This document shows positions 8,199 to 15,291 of a stretch of DNA of 19,575 nt, piece by piece. The notes beneath the pieces are model-generated. The model saw only the letters and a program-made list of their open reading frames with translations, was not told the origin of the DNA and did no database searches. How positions within the stretch are numbered: position 1 is the stretch's first letter; each line of letters opens with the position of its first letter. Origin of the DNA: an uncultured Collinsella sp. (GTDB lineage: Bacteria; Actinomycetota; Coriobacteriia; Coriobacteriales; Coriobacteriaceae); assembly GCA_902493615.1 (NCBI GenBank), contig CABUQK010000024.1:1-19575 (forward strand), given 5' to 3'. A program made the translations under genes and the position numbers.

Positions 8199-8447
8199 AT
8201 GCATGATGTCGGAATGAACATGAGCCAGCTTGCCATGAGCGTCAAGCAGGTCGACGACACGATCGAGCTCGCCCACGAGTGGAGCCATCAGCTGCTGCAT
8301 GCAACCGAGAACTTTGATATGGAGCGCATTGGCGCCAAGCTCGAGGCCGCCATGGCGGCGCTCCACGAGGCCCACGACGCACTCGAGGGCTACGAGGAGG
8401 CCATCGAAGCTGACCATAACTCCGTTGGCTCCGTAAAGCTGGTGTAG
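8199..8447 (+). CDS. Small helical protein of unknown function heading the nikR-hyp cluster
   Basis: I do not recognise the family. The product is 82 residues, acidic, almost entirely predicted helix with alternating hydrophobic and charged positions and no membrane segment. Its central segment QVDDTIELAHEWSHQLLHAT and the following repeats of ALHEAHDALEGYEEAIEA suggest a helical hairpin or coiled coil. It contains seven histidines. AAGGAG lies seven bases before the ATG. The stop is one base before the GTG of nikR, so the two are very likely co-transcribed and translationally coupled. A role in nickel or hydrogenase-maturation biology is suggested only by position: a metal carrier or a partner of HypC/HypD are possibilities, not findings. 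Confidence 0.72.
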   Translation: MHDVGMNMSQLAMSVKQVDDTIELAHEWSHQLLHATENFDMERIGAKLEAAMAALHEAHDALEGYEEAIEADHNSVGSVKLV

Positions 8448-8448
8448 C

Positions 8449-8961
8449 GTGACCGAGCACGAGCACACCTGCGATCACGGACACGAGCATCCGCACGGGC
8501 CGACCGGCGACGCGGGCTGCCGTTGCAGTGGCTCCGCCTCCGAGCTGGTCCGTTTTTCGGTCACCGCGCCAGACGACCTGCTGCGCCGCTTTGACGAGCA
8601 AATCGCGCGCCGCGGTGACGTGGCCAACCGCTCCGAAGCTGTACGCGACCTGATTCGCGCCTCGATTGCCAAGGAGCAGATGCGAACGCCCGACGAGCAG
8701 GTCATCGGATCGCTCACCATGATTTACGACCATCACACCGGCGATCTGACGCGCCGCCTGGACGAGGTGCAGCACGACTACACCGACGAGATTGTATCGA
8801 CCATGCATGTGCACCTGGACCATCACAACTGCTTGGAGATTCTGGCGCTTAAGGGTCGCGGCGAGCGCGTCTACGAACTGGCAGACCGCCTGCTGGGCCT
8901 GCGCGGCGTTAAACACGGCGAGCTCACCTGCGCCGCCACCAAGCAGAGTCTGGGGCTGTAA
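8449..8961 (+). CDS. nikR: Nickel-responsive repressor NikR with His/Cys-rich N-terminal leader
   Basis: This is a ribbon-helix-helix transcription factor that represses nickel uptake genes when nickel is bound. The DNA-binding domain is at about 32-75 (LVRFSVTAPDDLLRRFDEQI). The ACT-like nickel domain follows with all four high-affinity ligands in the family pattern: H109, H120, H122 and C128 (VQHDY, STMHVHLDHHNCLE). Length is 170 residues versus about 130-145 usually. The excess is a leader MTEHEHTCDHGHEHPHG... with six His in the first 16 residues plus C8, C24 and C26. The start is a GTG one base after the previous gene's stop with no clear ribosome site, implying translational coupling. 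No ATG or GTG nearer the conserved domain was seen, so the leader is probably real. The target operator was not identified. Confidence 0.92.
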   Translation: MTEHEHTCDHGHEHPHGPTGDAGCRCSGSASELVRFSVTAPDDLLRRFDEQIARRGDVANRSEAVRDLIRASIAKEQMRTPDEQVIGSLTMIYDHHTGDLTRRLDEVQHDYTDEIVSTMHVHLDHHNCLEILALKGRGERVYELADRLLGLRGVKHGELTCAATKQSLGL

Positions 8962-8990
8962 CGGCACACATTTCAATGAAGGAGGGTCGC

Positions 8991-11459
8991 ATGCGACATG
9001 CGCATATCCATGTAACGGGCATTGTGCAGGGCGTCGGCATGCGACCGTTTGTGTATCGCGAGGCCATGGCGCACGGCATTTGCGGCTGGGTACTCAACGC
9101 GGGCGATGGCGTGCATATCGAGGCACACGCTCCGGCCGATGCGCTCGATGCTTTTGTTGCCGCGCTTTCTGAGCATGCGCCTACGGCAGCCCGCGTAGAG
9201 CATGTCGAGGTTGTGGACCTGGTAGCCAACGGTTGGGATGCCGCCGATGAACAGGGCTTTCGCATCGTAGCATCGCAGGACCAGACCGCGCACACGACGC
9301 TCGTCTCGCCCGACATCGCTACCTGCGACGATTGCCTGCGCGAATTGTTCGATCCCGCCGACCGACGCTATCACTACCCTTTTATCAACTGCACTAACTG
9401 CGGGCCACGCTTTACCATCATCCGATCGTTGCCTTATGACCGAGCGGCCACGTCGATGGATTGTTTTCCCATGTGTCCCAGGTGTGCCGCGGAGTATGCC
9501 GACCCACTCGACCGGCGTTTTCACGCGCAACCCGATGCCTGCTTTGATTGCGGGCCGCATATTACGTGGCGCGAGGCTGTAAACGGCGATGCGTGCGGGA
9601 ATTCGTCCGCGACACCGGCCGTCGGCACCACACGCGAGGCCAGCGACACTATCATCGAGCGCTGCGTTGAGCTGCTGGCCAGCGGTGGCATCGTCGCCAT
9701 CAAGGGCCTGGGCGGATTCCACCTGGCCTGCGATGCTGCCAACGAACAAGCGGTGCGCGAGTTGCGCCGTCGCAAACGCCGCAGTAACAAACCACTTGCC
9801 GTCATGGTGCGCAGTCTTGCTGATGCCGGGCGCCTGTGCCATATCGACGACGCTGAGCGCGAGCTTCTCGCCGGCAGTATCCGCCCCATTGTGCTGCTGC
9901 GCCGACGTGCTGCTTGCGAGAGCGGCGGCTCCCCCGACGCCCTCGCGCTCGCGCCGTCCGTCGCGCGCGACCTTCCTGAGCTCGGCGTCATGCTCCCCTA
10001 TACACCGCTTCAACATCTGTTGCTTGCCGCGGCAGAAGTCTGCGGTATGCACGCGCTCGTCATGACCAGCGGAAACCTGAGCGAAGAACCCATCGAGACC
10101 GACGACGACCTTGCCTGGGAACACCTCGTTGCTGCCGGCATCGCCGACGCGTTGCTCGGTAACGACCGCGCGATCCTCTCGCGCTACGACGACTCTGTAG
10201 TGCGCGTGGTCGACGGCGCCATTATGCCCGTTCGCCGCGCTCGCGGATATGCACCCCAGCCGCTGCCGTTGCCGGCGCTCGACGGCGCTCCGTCCTGCGC
10301 GCTCGCCTGCGGGCCACAACAAAAGGCCACGATTGCGCTCACGCGTGAAGGGACGAACGGCGAGGCGACCTGTTTTGTGTCGCAGCATATCGGCGATGTT
10401 GAAAACGGCGGGACCTTCGATGCCTGGAACGCCGCGCGCACGCGCTTGGAAGATCTCTTTGACTTGGCGCCCGCCGCCTTGGCCTGCGATGTACATCCCA
10501 GCTATCTATCGGGCCAGTGGGCGCGCGAGCAGGCGCGAAAATGCAATCTGCCGCTCGTCGAGGTGCAGCACCATCATACGCATATCGCGAGTGTAATGGC
10601 CGAGGCCATCGCCGCGGGCCAGCTTACAACCGACGCGCGTGTCCTTGGCATCGCCTTTGACGGCACCGGCGCCGGCACCGATGGGACCATTTGGGGCGGC
10701 GAGTTTCTTGTTGCCAGCCTTGGCGGCTTTGAGCGCGCCGCGCATTTGCGCACTTGGGCGCTCCCCGGTGGGGCGGCCTCCGTGCGCGACGCCCGCCGCA
10801 ACGCCTTTGCCCTGCTCAGTGAGCTCGGCCTGCTCGAGCACCCAGGTGCCGCTCGGCTTTTGGACAGCCTCGACGAGCAAACGCGCAGCGTGACAGCCAC
10901 CATGATCGAGCGCGGCATCAACAGCCCGCGTACCAGCAGCATGGGGCGTCTCTTTGATGCCGCGGCAGCGATTCTGGGCATCTGCGACAAGGCAACCTAC
11001 GAGGGCGAACCCGCCATAGAACTCGAAGCCGCCGCCTGGCGCGCGCTCAGCAGTGAAAGTGCCTGCCCCGCCGGCAATATAGCCGGCTTTTCCGTAACCG
11101 AATCATCCCGTCCGGACGCCTGCCATGTTCTAAACTCCAGATCGCTTATTGAGGCGCTTTTGGAGGGAATCAGGGCCGGCACTGCGGCCTACAGGCTCGC
11201 GCTCGACTTCCATATCGCCATCGCGCGCTCTTCGGCACGAATCGCACGCGAAATCTGCGCGCGCGAAGGCATCGATACCGTCGCGCTCTCGGGCGGCGTG
11301 TTCATGAACCGACTTTTGCTCCAGCTCCTCACCCGCGAGCTCAAAAGCATGGGTCTCACTGTCTTGATTCCCCAAACCGTGCCCGTTAACGACGGCTGCA
11401 TCGCCTACGGTCAGGCGGCAGTCGCACGCACTCGCCTCGCACAGGTCGCGCCACAATAG
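8991..11459 (+). CDS. hypF: Carbamoyltransferase HypF, hydrogenase maturation
   Basis: HypF activates carbamoyl phosphate with ATP and transfers the carbamoyl group to the C-terminal Cys of HypE, the first step in making the cyanide ligands of [NiFe] hydrogenase. The 822 residues are somewhat longer than the 750 typical. Order: acylphosphatase domain (VTGIVQGVGMRPFVYREA, residues 8-25); two CX2C-X18-CX2C zinc fingers (C112/C115/C134/C137 and C162/C165/C184/C187); YrdC-like ATP-binding domain (KGLGGFHLACDA); and a Kae1-like domain with the metal-binding VQHHHTHIA near 523 and DGTGAGTDG. The ATG at 8991 is chosen over one at 8976 because AAGGAGG (8979-8985) lies just before it. It is complete with no frameshift. 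It follows nikR by 29 bases and precedes hypC by 131. Confidence 0.97.
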   Translation: MRHAHIHVTGIVQGVGMRPFVYREAMAHGICGWVLNAGDGVHIEAHAPADALDAFVAALSEHAPTAARVEHVEVVDLVANGWDAADEQGFRIVASQDQTAHTTLVSPDIATCDDCLRELFDPADRRYHYPFINCTNCGPRFTIIRSLPYDRAATSMDCFPMCPRCAAEYADPLDRRFHAQPDACFDCGPHITWREAVNGDACGNSSATPAVGTTREASDTIIERCVELLASGGIVAIKGLGGFHLACDAANEQAVRELRRRKRRSNKPLAVMVRSLADAGRLCHIDDAERELLAGSIRPIVLLRRRAACESGGSPDALALAPSVARDLPELGVMLPYTPLQHLLLAAAEVCGMHALVMTSGNLSEEPIETDDDLAWEHLVAAGIADALLGNDRAILSRYDDSVVRVVDGAIMPVRRARGYAPQPLPLPALDGAPSCALACGPQQKATIALTREGTNGEATCFVSQHIGDVENGGTFDAWNAARTRLEDLFDLAPAALACDVHPSYLSGQWAREQARKCNLPLVEVQHHHTHIASVMAEAIAAGQLTTDARVLGIAFDGTGAGTDGTIWGGEFLVASLGGFERAAHLRTWALPGGAASVRDARRNAFALLSELGLLEHPGAARLLDSLDEQTRSVTATMIERGINSPRTSSMGRLFDAAAAILGICDKATYEGEPAIELEAAAWRALSSESACPAGNIAGFSVTESSRPDACHVLNSRSLIEALLEGIRAGTAAYRLALDFHIAIARSSARIAREICAREGIDTVALSGGVFMNRLLLQLLTRELKSMGLTVLIPQTVPVNDGCIAYGQAAVARTRLAQVAPQ

Positions 11460-11496
11460 GCTGTTCGGCCAGCCCGCAAGCCGCCGTCTCACAGGT

Positions 11497-11534
11497 GTAG
11501 CGCGTTTGCCCGCAGCGCCCGCGAGCGCTACCAT
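11497..11534 (+). promoter_or_regulatory. Candidate promoter and operator-like inverted repeat before hypC
   Basis: TTGCCC (11506-11511) and TACCAT (11529-11534) are separated by exactly 17 bases, a plausible sigma-70 promoter inside the 131-bp hypF-hypC gap. A perfect 7-bp inverted repeat, GTAGCGC (11497-11503) and GCGCTAC (11525-11531), brackets the -35 box and overlaps the -10 box. It could be a repressor site or simply a hairpin. The spacing does not match the E. coli NikR operator. Confidence 0.35.
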
Positions 11535-11590
11535 CAACTGATGGATTATTAAGCGCCCATCCAGCGCAAAGCGTATAAAAGGGGAACAAT

Positions 11591-11851
11591 ATGTGCCTTG
11601 CCGTTCCCGGCAAAGTAGTCAAACGCGACGACGACCTCAAGGCCACCGTCGACATGATGGGCATCGAGCGCCCCGTGTCGCTGCGGCTCGTGCCGACGGC
11701 GCAGGTTGGCGACTATATTCTCGTACACGCCGGCTTTGGCATCCAGATTGTCGACGAGCAGGAAGCACAGGAAACGCTCGAGCTTGTTAATGCCATGTCC
11801 GAGCTGGTCGAAGAAGACCAGCTGGCCACCAACCCGGCGGAGGCTTACTAG
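11591..11851 (+). CDS. hypC: Hydrogenase maturation chaperone HypC/HybG family
   Basis: This small chaperone works with HypD to assemble and carry the Fe(CN)2CO unit and then binds the hydrogenase large-subunit precursor. It has 86 residues, normal for the family. The N-terminal signature MCLAVPGKVV is present with the essential Cys2, which becomes exposed after removal of Met. AGGGG lies six bases before the ATG. Its TAG shares one base with the GTG of hypD, so HypC and HypD are coupled, matching their known 1:1 complex. Confidence 0.96.
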   Translation: MCLAVPGKVVKRDDDLKATVDMMGIERPVSLRLVPTAQVGDYILVHAGFGIQIVDEQEAQETLELVNAMSELVEEDQLATNPAEAY

Positions 11852-12963
11852 TGGCGCCCGAGCAGCCGGCTCGCTCCGGTATCGATTTCTCGGCATTCCG
11901 CGATCCCAAGCTGGCTCGCGAGCTCATCGAGCGCATTCATGAGCTTGTCGGCGACCGCACCATCAACCTTATGGAAGTCTGCGGCACGCATACCGTGAGC
12001 ATCGGGCGCTATGGCTTTCGCTCCATTATGCCGGCAGGGCTCAAGCTGCTGAGCGGCCCGGGCTGCCCCGTCTGCGTCACCGCCAACCGCGACATCGACC
12101 ACGCAATCGCGCTCGCCAACATAGACGGCGCCATCATCACCACCTTTGGCGACATGATGCGCGTGCCCGGATCATCCACCTCGCTCGCTGCGCAAAAAGC
12201 GGCAGGGCGTGACATTCGCATCGTCTACTCCCCGCTCGACGCGCTCGACATTGCCGAGCAAAACCCTGATCGCCCGGTCATTTTTATGGGCGTGGGCTTT
12301 GAGACTACGACGCCCACCATCGCCGCCGCCATCTTGGAGGCCGAGGCGCGCGGGCTTTTGAACTTCTCGGTCTATTGCGCCCACAAGACCACGCCGCCGG
12401 CGTTGCGCGCCATCGCCAACGACCCCGAGACCGCCATCGACGGCTTTATCCTGCCGGGCCACGTCGCCACCATCACGGGCTTGGCCCCCTTTGGCTTTTT
12501 GGTCGACGAGTTTAAGACTCCAGGCGTGGTAACGGGATTTGAGCCGGTCGACATCTTGCAGGGTATCTGCATGCTGGTCCAGATGGTTGTTGAGGGGCAA
12601 CCCGCGATCGACAACGCCTACCGTCGCGGCGTCAATGCCGACGGCAATCCTGTGGCGCGCCAGCTGGTCGAGCAGGTATTTGAGCCGTGCGATACCACGT
12701 GGCGCGGGCTGGGATCGATTGCGGCTTCGGGACTCGCCATTCGTCCCGAGTTTTCGCACTTTGATGCCAGCATGCGCTTTGACGTGTCCATCGAGCCGAC
12801 GGTCGAGCCACGCGGGTGCCGCTGCGGCGACGTGCTGCGCGGGGCCATTACGCCGAGCGACTGCCCCCTGTTCGGCCACGCTTGTACGCCCGAACATCCC
12901 GTCGGCCCCTGCATGGTGAGCTCCGAGGGCAGCTGCGCGGCGTACTACCGCTACCGCAACTAG
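11851..12963 (+). CDS. hypD: Hydrogenase maturation Fe-S protein HypD
   Basis: HypD is the [4Fe-4S] scaffold on which, with HypC, the iron receives its CN and CO ligands. The 370 residues are standard. The family motifs are intact: MEVCGTHTVSIG (C44), LSGPGCPVCVT (C72, C75) and GFETTTPT. The C-terminal cluster region contains C323, C325, C338, C345, C354 and C362. The start is a GTG at 11851 that overlaps the hypC stop by one base, with GGAGG seven bases upstream. hypE follows after 48 bases. Confidence 0.97.
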   Translation: MAPEQPARSGIDFSAFRDPKLARELIERIHELVGDRTINLMEVCGTHTVSIGRYGFRSIMPAGLKLLSGPGCPVCVTANRDIDHAIALANIDGAIITTFGDMMRVPGSSTSLAAQKAAGRDIRIVYSPLDALDIAEQNPDRPVIFMGVGFETTTPTIAAAILEAEARGLLNFSVYCAHKTTPPALRAIANDPETAIDGFILPGHVATITGLAPFGFLVDEFKTPGVVTGFEPVDILQGICMLVQMVVEGQPAIDNAYRRGVNADGNPVARQLVEQVFEPCDTTWRGLGSIAASGLAIRPEFSHFDASMRFDVSIEPTVEPRGCRCGDVLRGAITPSDCPLFGHACTPEHPVGPCMVSSEGSCAAYYRYRN

Positions 12964-13011
12964 CCCGGACACACCCGCACACCGGCACCACCCACGATTG
13001 GAGTTTTCGAT

Positions 13012-14046
13012 ATGTCCCATAGCGTTACCGATAGCACCGTCCTGCTGGGCCACGGCTCCGGCGGACAGATGATGAAGCGCATCATCGATGAGGTCTTTTT
13101 GGATGCCTTTGGGTCGCCCGAGCTGCTCGAAGGCAACGACGCCGGCGTCGCCGCGCTGCCCGCGAGCGGGCGCATCGCCATGTCGACCGACAGCTTTGTA
13201 GTCTCGCCGCAGTTCTTCCCCGGTGGCAACATCGGCCGCCTCGCCGTGTGCGGAACCGTCAACGACGTCGCGACCTCGGGCGCCAACGTGCGCTACCTAT
13301 CGTGCGGCTTTATCCTCGAAGAGGGCTATCCCATGGATAAGCTCCACCAGATTGTGCAGACGATGGCCGAAACGGCGCACGAAGCGGGCGTGTCCATAAT
13401 CACGGGCGACACTAAGGTGGTCGAGCGCGGCGGGGCCGACGGCGTCTATATCAATACCGCCGGCGTGGGCGAGGTACCCGCGGGCGTGGCGCTCAGCGGC
13501 GCAAACTGCCGGCCCGGCGACGTCATCCTGGTGTCGGGCACACTGGGTGACCACGGCATCGCCATCATGAGTCAGCGCGAGGGTCTGGCGTTTTCGAGCA
13601 CCATCGAAAGCGACGCCGCGCCGCTCAACCACCTGATTGCCGATGTGCTTTCCGCAGCACCCGACACACGTTGCTTCCGCGACCCCACGCGCGGTGGCCT
13701 GGCGTCCACACTCAACGAGTTTGCACAGGCCAGCGGCGTTGCCATGGAGGTCGACGAGGATGCCGTGCCCGTGCGTCCCGACGTGCAGGCCGCCTGCGAG
13801 ATGCTCGGCTACGATGTGCTGCAGGTGGCAAACGAGGGCAAGATGGTTGCCGTCGTGCCGGCCGAACAAGCCGATGCGGCGCTGGCCGCCATGCGCGCCG
13901 CCCGCCACGGCGAGAACGCCGCGATTATCGGCCGCGTGCTGCCACTTGGATCGGACGCTCGACCCGCCGTGCGCGTACGTACCGGCTGGGGCTCGACCCG
14001 CATCCTCGACATGCTCGTAGGAGAGCAGCTGCCGAGAATTTGCTAA
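13012..14046 (+). CDS. hypE: Hydrogenase maturation protein HypE (carbamoyl dehydratase)
   Basis: HypE accepts the carbamoyl group from HypF on its last residue and dehydrates it with ATP to a thiocyanate, the cyanide donor for HypC-HypD. The 344 residues are standard. It is an AIRS/PurM-type ATP-binding protein: LLGHGSGGQMM at the N-terminus, EGNDAGV and AMSTDSFV in the nucleotide core, FRDPTRGGLASTLNE in the second half. It ends in PRIC, so the acceptor Cys344 is intact, which argues for a working pathway. GGAG lies eight bases before the ATG. It is the last hyp gene here; the next gene begins 105 bases later. Confidence 0.97.
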   Translation: MSHSVTDSTVLLGHGSGGQMMKRIIDEVFLDAFGSPELLEGNDAGVAALPASGRIAMSTDSFVVSPQFFPGGNIGRLAVCGTVNDVATSGANVRYLSCGFILEEGYPMDKLHQIVQTMAETAHEAGVSIITGDTKVVERGGADGVYINTAGVGEVPAGVALSGANCRPGDVILVSGTLGDHGIAIMSQREGLAFSSTIESDAAPLNHLIADVLSAAPDTRCFRDPTRGGLASTLNEFAQASGVAMEVDEDAVPVRPDVQAACEMLGYDVLQVANEGKMVAVVPAEQADAALAAMRAARHGENAAIIGRVLPLGSDARPAVRVRTGWGSTRILDMLVGEQLPRIC

Positions 14047-14151
14047 CGACAAAGGCTCAGGGCTATTAAAGATATTCAGATTCCAAACATGCCCGGCACG
14101 CATGCCCAGTATCATGGGGTGCGTTTTACAACTCAAGCGGCAGGAGCACCC

Positions 14152-14820
14152 ATGGCAGCAGCTTTTTCCCATGTGATCTTTGACCTGGACGGCACCATTC
14201 TCAACACGCTCGAGGACCTGGCGGCCGCCGGCAACCATACCTGCGAGGCGCACGGCTGGCCCACGTTTGCCGTTGACGAGTACCGCTACAAGGTGGGAAA
14301 CGGCATGTTCAAGCTGGTTGAGCGCTTTATGCCTGCCGAGTATGCGGGCGACGGCCGCATGTTTGAGCAGACGCTTGCCGAGTTTAGGGCTTACTACGGC
14401 GAGCACAAGGAGGACCACACCGCTCCCTATGCCGGCACGATCGAGATGCTCGACCGCCTGCACGCGGCGGGCGTGCAGCTTGCCGTGCTCACCAACAAGG
14501 ACCACGTCTCGGCGGCTCCGCTTATCGAAAAGTATTTTGGTTCCGAGCGCTTTGCGCTGGTACAGGGCCGTGTCGATGCGTTTCCGCCCAAGCCCGAAGC
14601 ACCCGTCACGCTGCATGTGATGGAGGAGCTGGGCGCCGATCCGTCGACCACGCTCTATGTGGGCGATTCCAATGTCGATATCCTGACCGGTCACAACGCC
14701 GGCCTTAAGAGTGCGGGCGTCAGCTGGGGCTTCCGCGGCCGCGCAGAGCTGGAGTCCGCCGGCGCCGACTACGTGGTGGACACCCAGGACGAGCTAGCGG
14801 CGCTGATTCTGGGCGAGTAA
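14152..14820 (+). CDS. HAD-superfamily phosphatase, phosphoglycolate-phosphatase-like
   Basis: This is a cytoplasmic HAD phosphatase of 222 residues. Motif I is FDLDGT with nucleophile D11 and acid-base D13. An alpha-helical C1 cap follows. Motif II is AVLTNKD, motif III lies in the PPKPEA segment and motif IV is YVGDSNVDI. This is the Gph/PGP and pyrophosphatase PpaX group; the substrate cannot be told from sequence alone. The ATG at 14152 is used because AGGAG lies five bases upstream and the protein then begins just before motif I; an ATG 63 bases earlier in frame lacks a ribosome site. It is co-oriented with hypE 105 bases upstream, but a link to hydrogenase maturation is not implied. A repeat-rich intergenic region follows. 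Confidence 0.92.
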   Translation: MAAAFSHVIFDLDGTILNTLEDLAAAGNHTCEAHGWPTFAVDEYRYKVGNGMFKLVERFMPAEYAGDGRMFEQTLAEFRAYYGEHKEDHTAPYAGTIEMLDRLHAAGVQLAVLTNKDHVSAAPLIEKYFGSERFALVQGRVDAFPPKPEAPVTLHVMEELGADPSTTLYVGDSNVDILTGHNAGLKSAGVSWGFRGRAELESAGADYVVDTQDELAALILGE

Positions 14821-14862
14821 CGAGCGACACTGCTTAACGCAGCTGCGACAATTCTTCCGCGC

Positions 14863-14970
14863 GGAAAGCGCATCCCGTTTCAGAGCAATATTCCGGGTCG
14901 CACTTTCCGCAACCCACCCCATCCGGAAAATGCGACCCACTATTCGGCCAAAAACCGGGTCGCGGTTTCC
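14863..14970. repeat. Four alternating inverted copies of a 14-bp unit (REP/BIME-like array)
   Basis: The unit GGGTCGCANTTTCC appears four times in alternating orientation: reverse 14863-14876 (GGAAAGCGCATCCC), forward 14895-14908 (GGGTCGCACTTTCC), reverse 14925-14938 (GGAAAATGCGACCC) and forward 14957-14970 (GGGTCGCGGTTTCC). Spacers are 18, 16 and 18 bases. Neighbouring copies can pair into stem-loops, as in bacterial interspersed mosaic elements. It begins 43 bases after the HAD gene stop and may also end its transcription. Confidence 0.75.
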
Positions 14971-14995
14971 CAAGCACTCGATGCAACGCTGGCAC

Positions 14996-15043
14996 AAGGA
15001 ATGTCCCCAACTGCCGGCAGAAAAGGAACGTCCCCAACTGCCG
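14996..15043. repeat. Tandem 21-bp direct repeat with CTGCCGGCAG palindrome
   Basis: Two copies of a 21-bp unit (core AAGGAAYGTCCCCAACTGCC) occupy 14996-15016 and 15023-15043. They differ at one base and have a 27-bp period. The first copy runs into the palindrome CTGCCGGCAG. It lies in non-coding DNA directly after the inverted array. Confidence 0.7.
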
Positions 15044-15120
15044 CCTTCCCAATGACTACTTCAGCGATGGCAACGTCGCAGGTAAAAGTGCCACTTTAAG
15101 CCAACCAAGGGAACGACATT

Positions 15121-15273
15121 GTTTTGGCAACGACAGCCAAAGCCCGCCAGAGCGAGCAAGGCGCCTTGAAACGAGGCGGCATTCTGGTCATGCCGCCGAA
15201 GTTGAAAGGCAGATTGCCGCTCTGGCGGGCTTCCAGCGTCGAGCAGTTACGGCGTTTGGTAAAACGCCGTAAC
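15121..15273. other. Densely structured non-coding segment with nested inverted repeats
   Basis: Four perfect stems lie in 153 bases. TTTGGC/GCCAAA is at 15123-15128 and 15136-15141. A 15-bp pair, AAGCCCGCCAGAGCG (15140-15154) with its complement at 15218-15232, encloses GCCTT/AAGGC (15163-15167, 15206-15210) and the inner stem GGCGGCAT/ATGCCGCC (15175-15182, 15190-15197). A separate 12-bp stem, GTTACGGCGTTT/AAACGCCGTAAC, is at 15246-15257 and 15262-15273. The last lies 18 bases beyond the lipoprotein stop and may end that transcript. Neither strand has a T-run. No open frame here looks real. It could be a structured RNA or a small mobile repeat. Confidence 0.6.
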
Positions 15274-15291
15274 GAACTACCGCGTAACCCC

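Noticed and set aside
7391..8260. Minus-strand open frame of 289 codons across trxA
   Set aside because: It covers the thioredoxin gene and its terminator in antisense and has a low-complexity, shadow-like composition.
8973..10496. Minus-strand open frame of 507 codons opposite hypF
   Set aside because: It is a shadow of hypF, whose domains are all intact on the plus strand.
11497..11531. A NikR operator before hypC
   Set aside because: The inverted repeat does not match the GTATGA-N16-TCATAC consensus known from E. coli in sequence or spacing, so it is listed only as an unassigned inverted repeat.
13297..14694. Minus-strand open frame of 465 codons opposite hypE and the HAD gene
   Set aside because: It spans two real genes and their intergenic gap in antisense, with no family similarity.
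14996..15043. CRISPR array
   Set aside because: There are only two copies with a 6-base gap, no spacers of CRISPR length and no cas genes.
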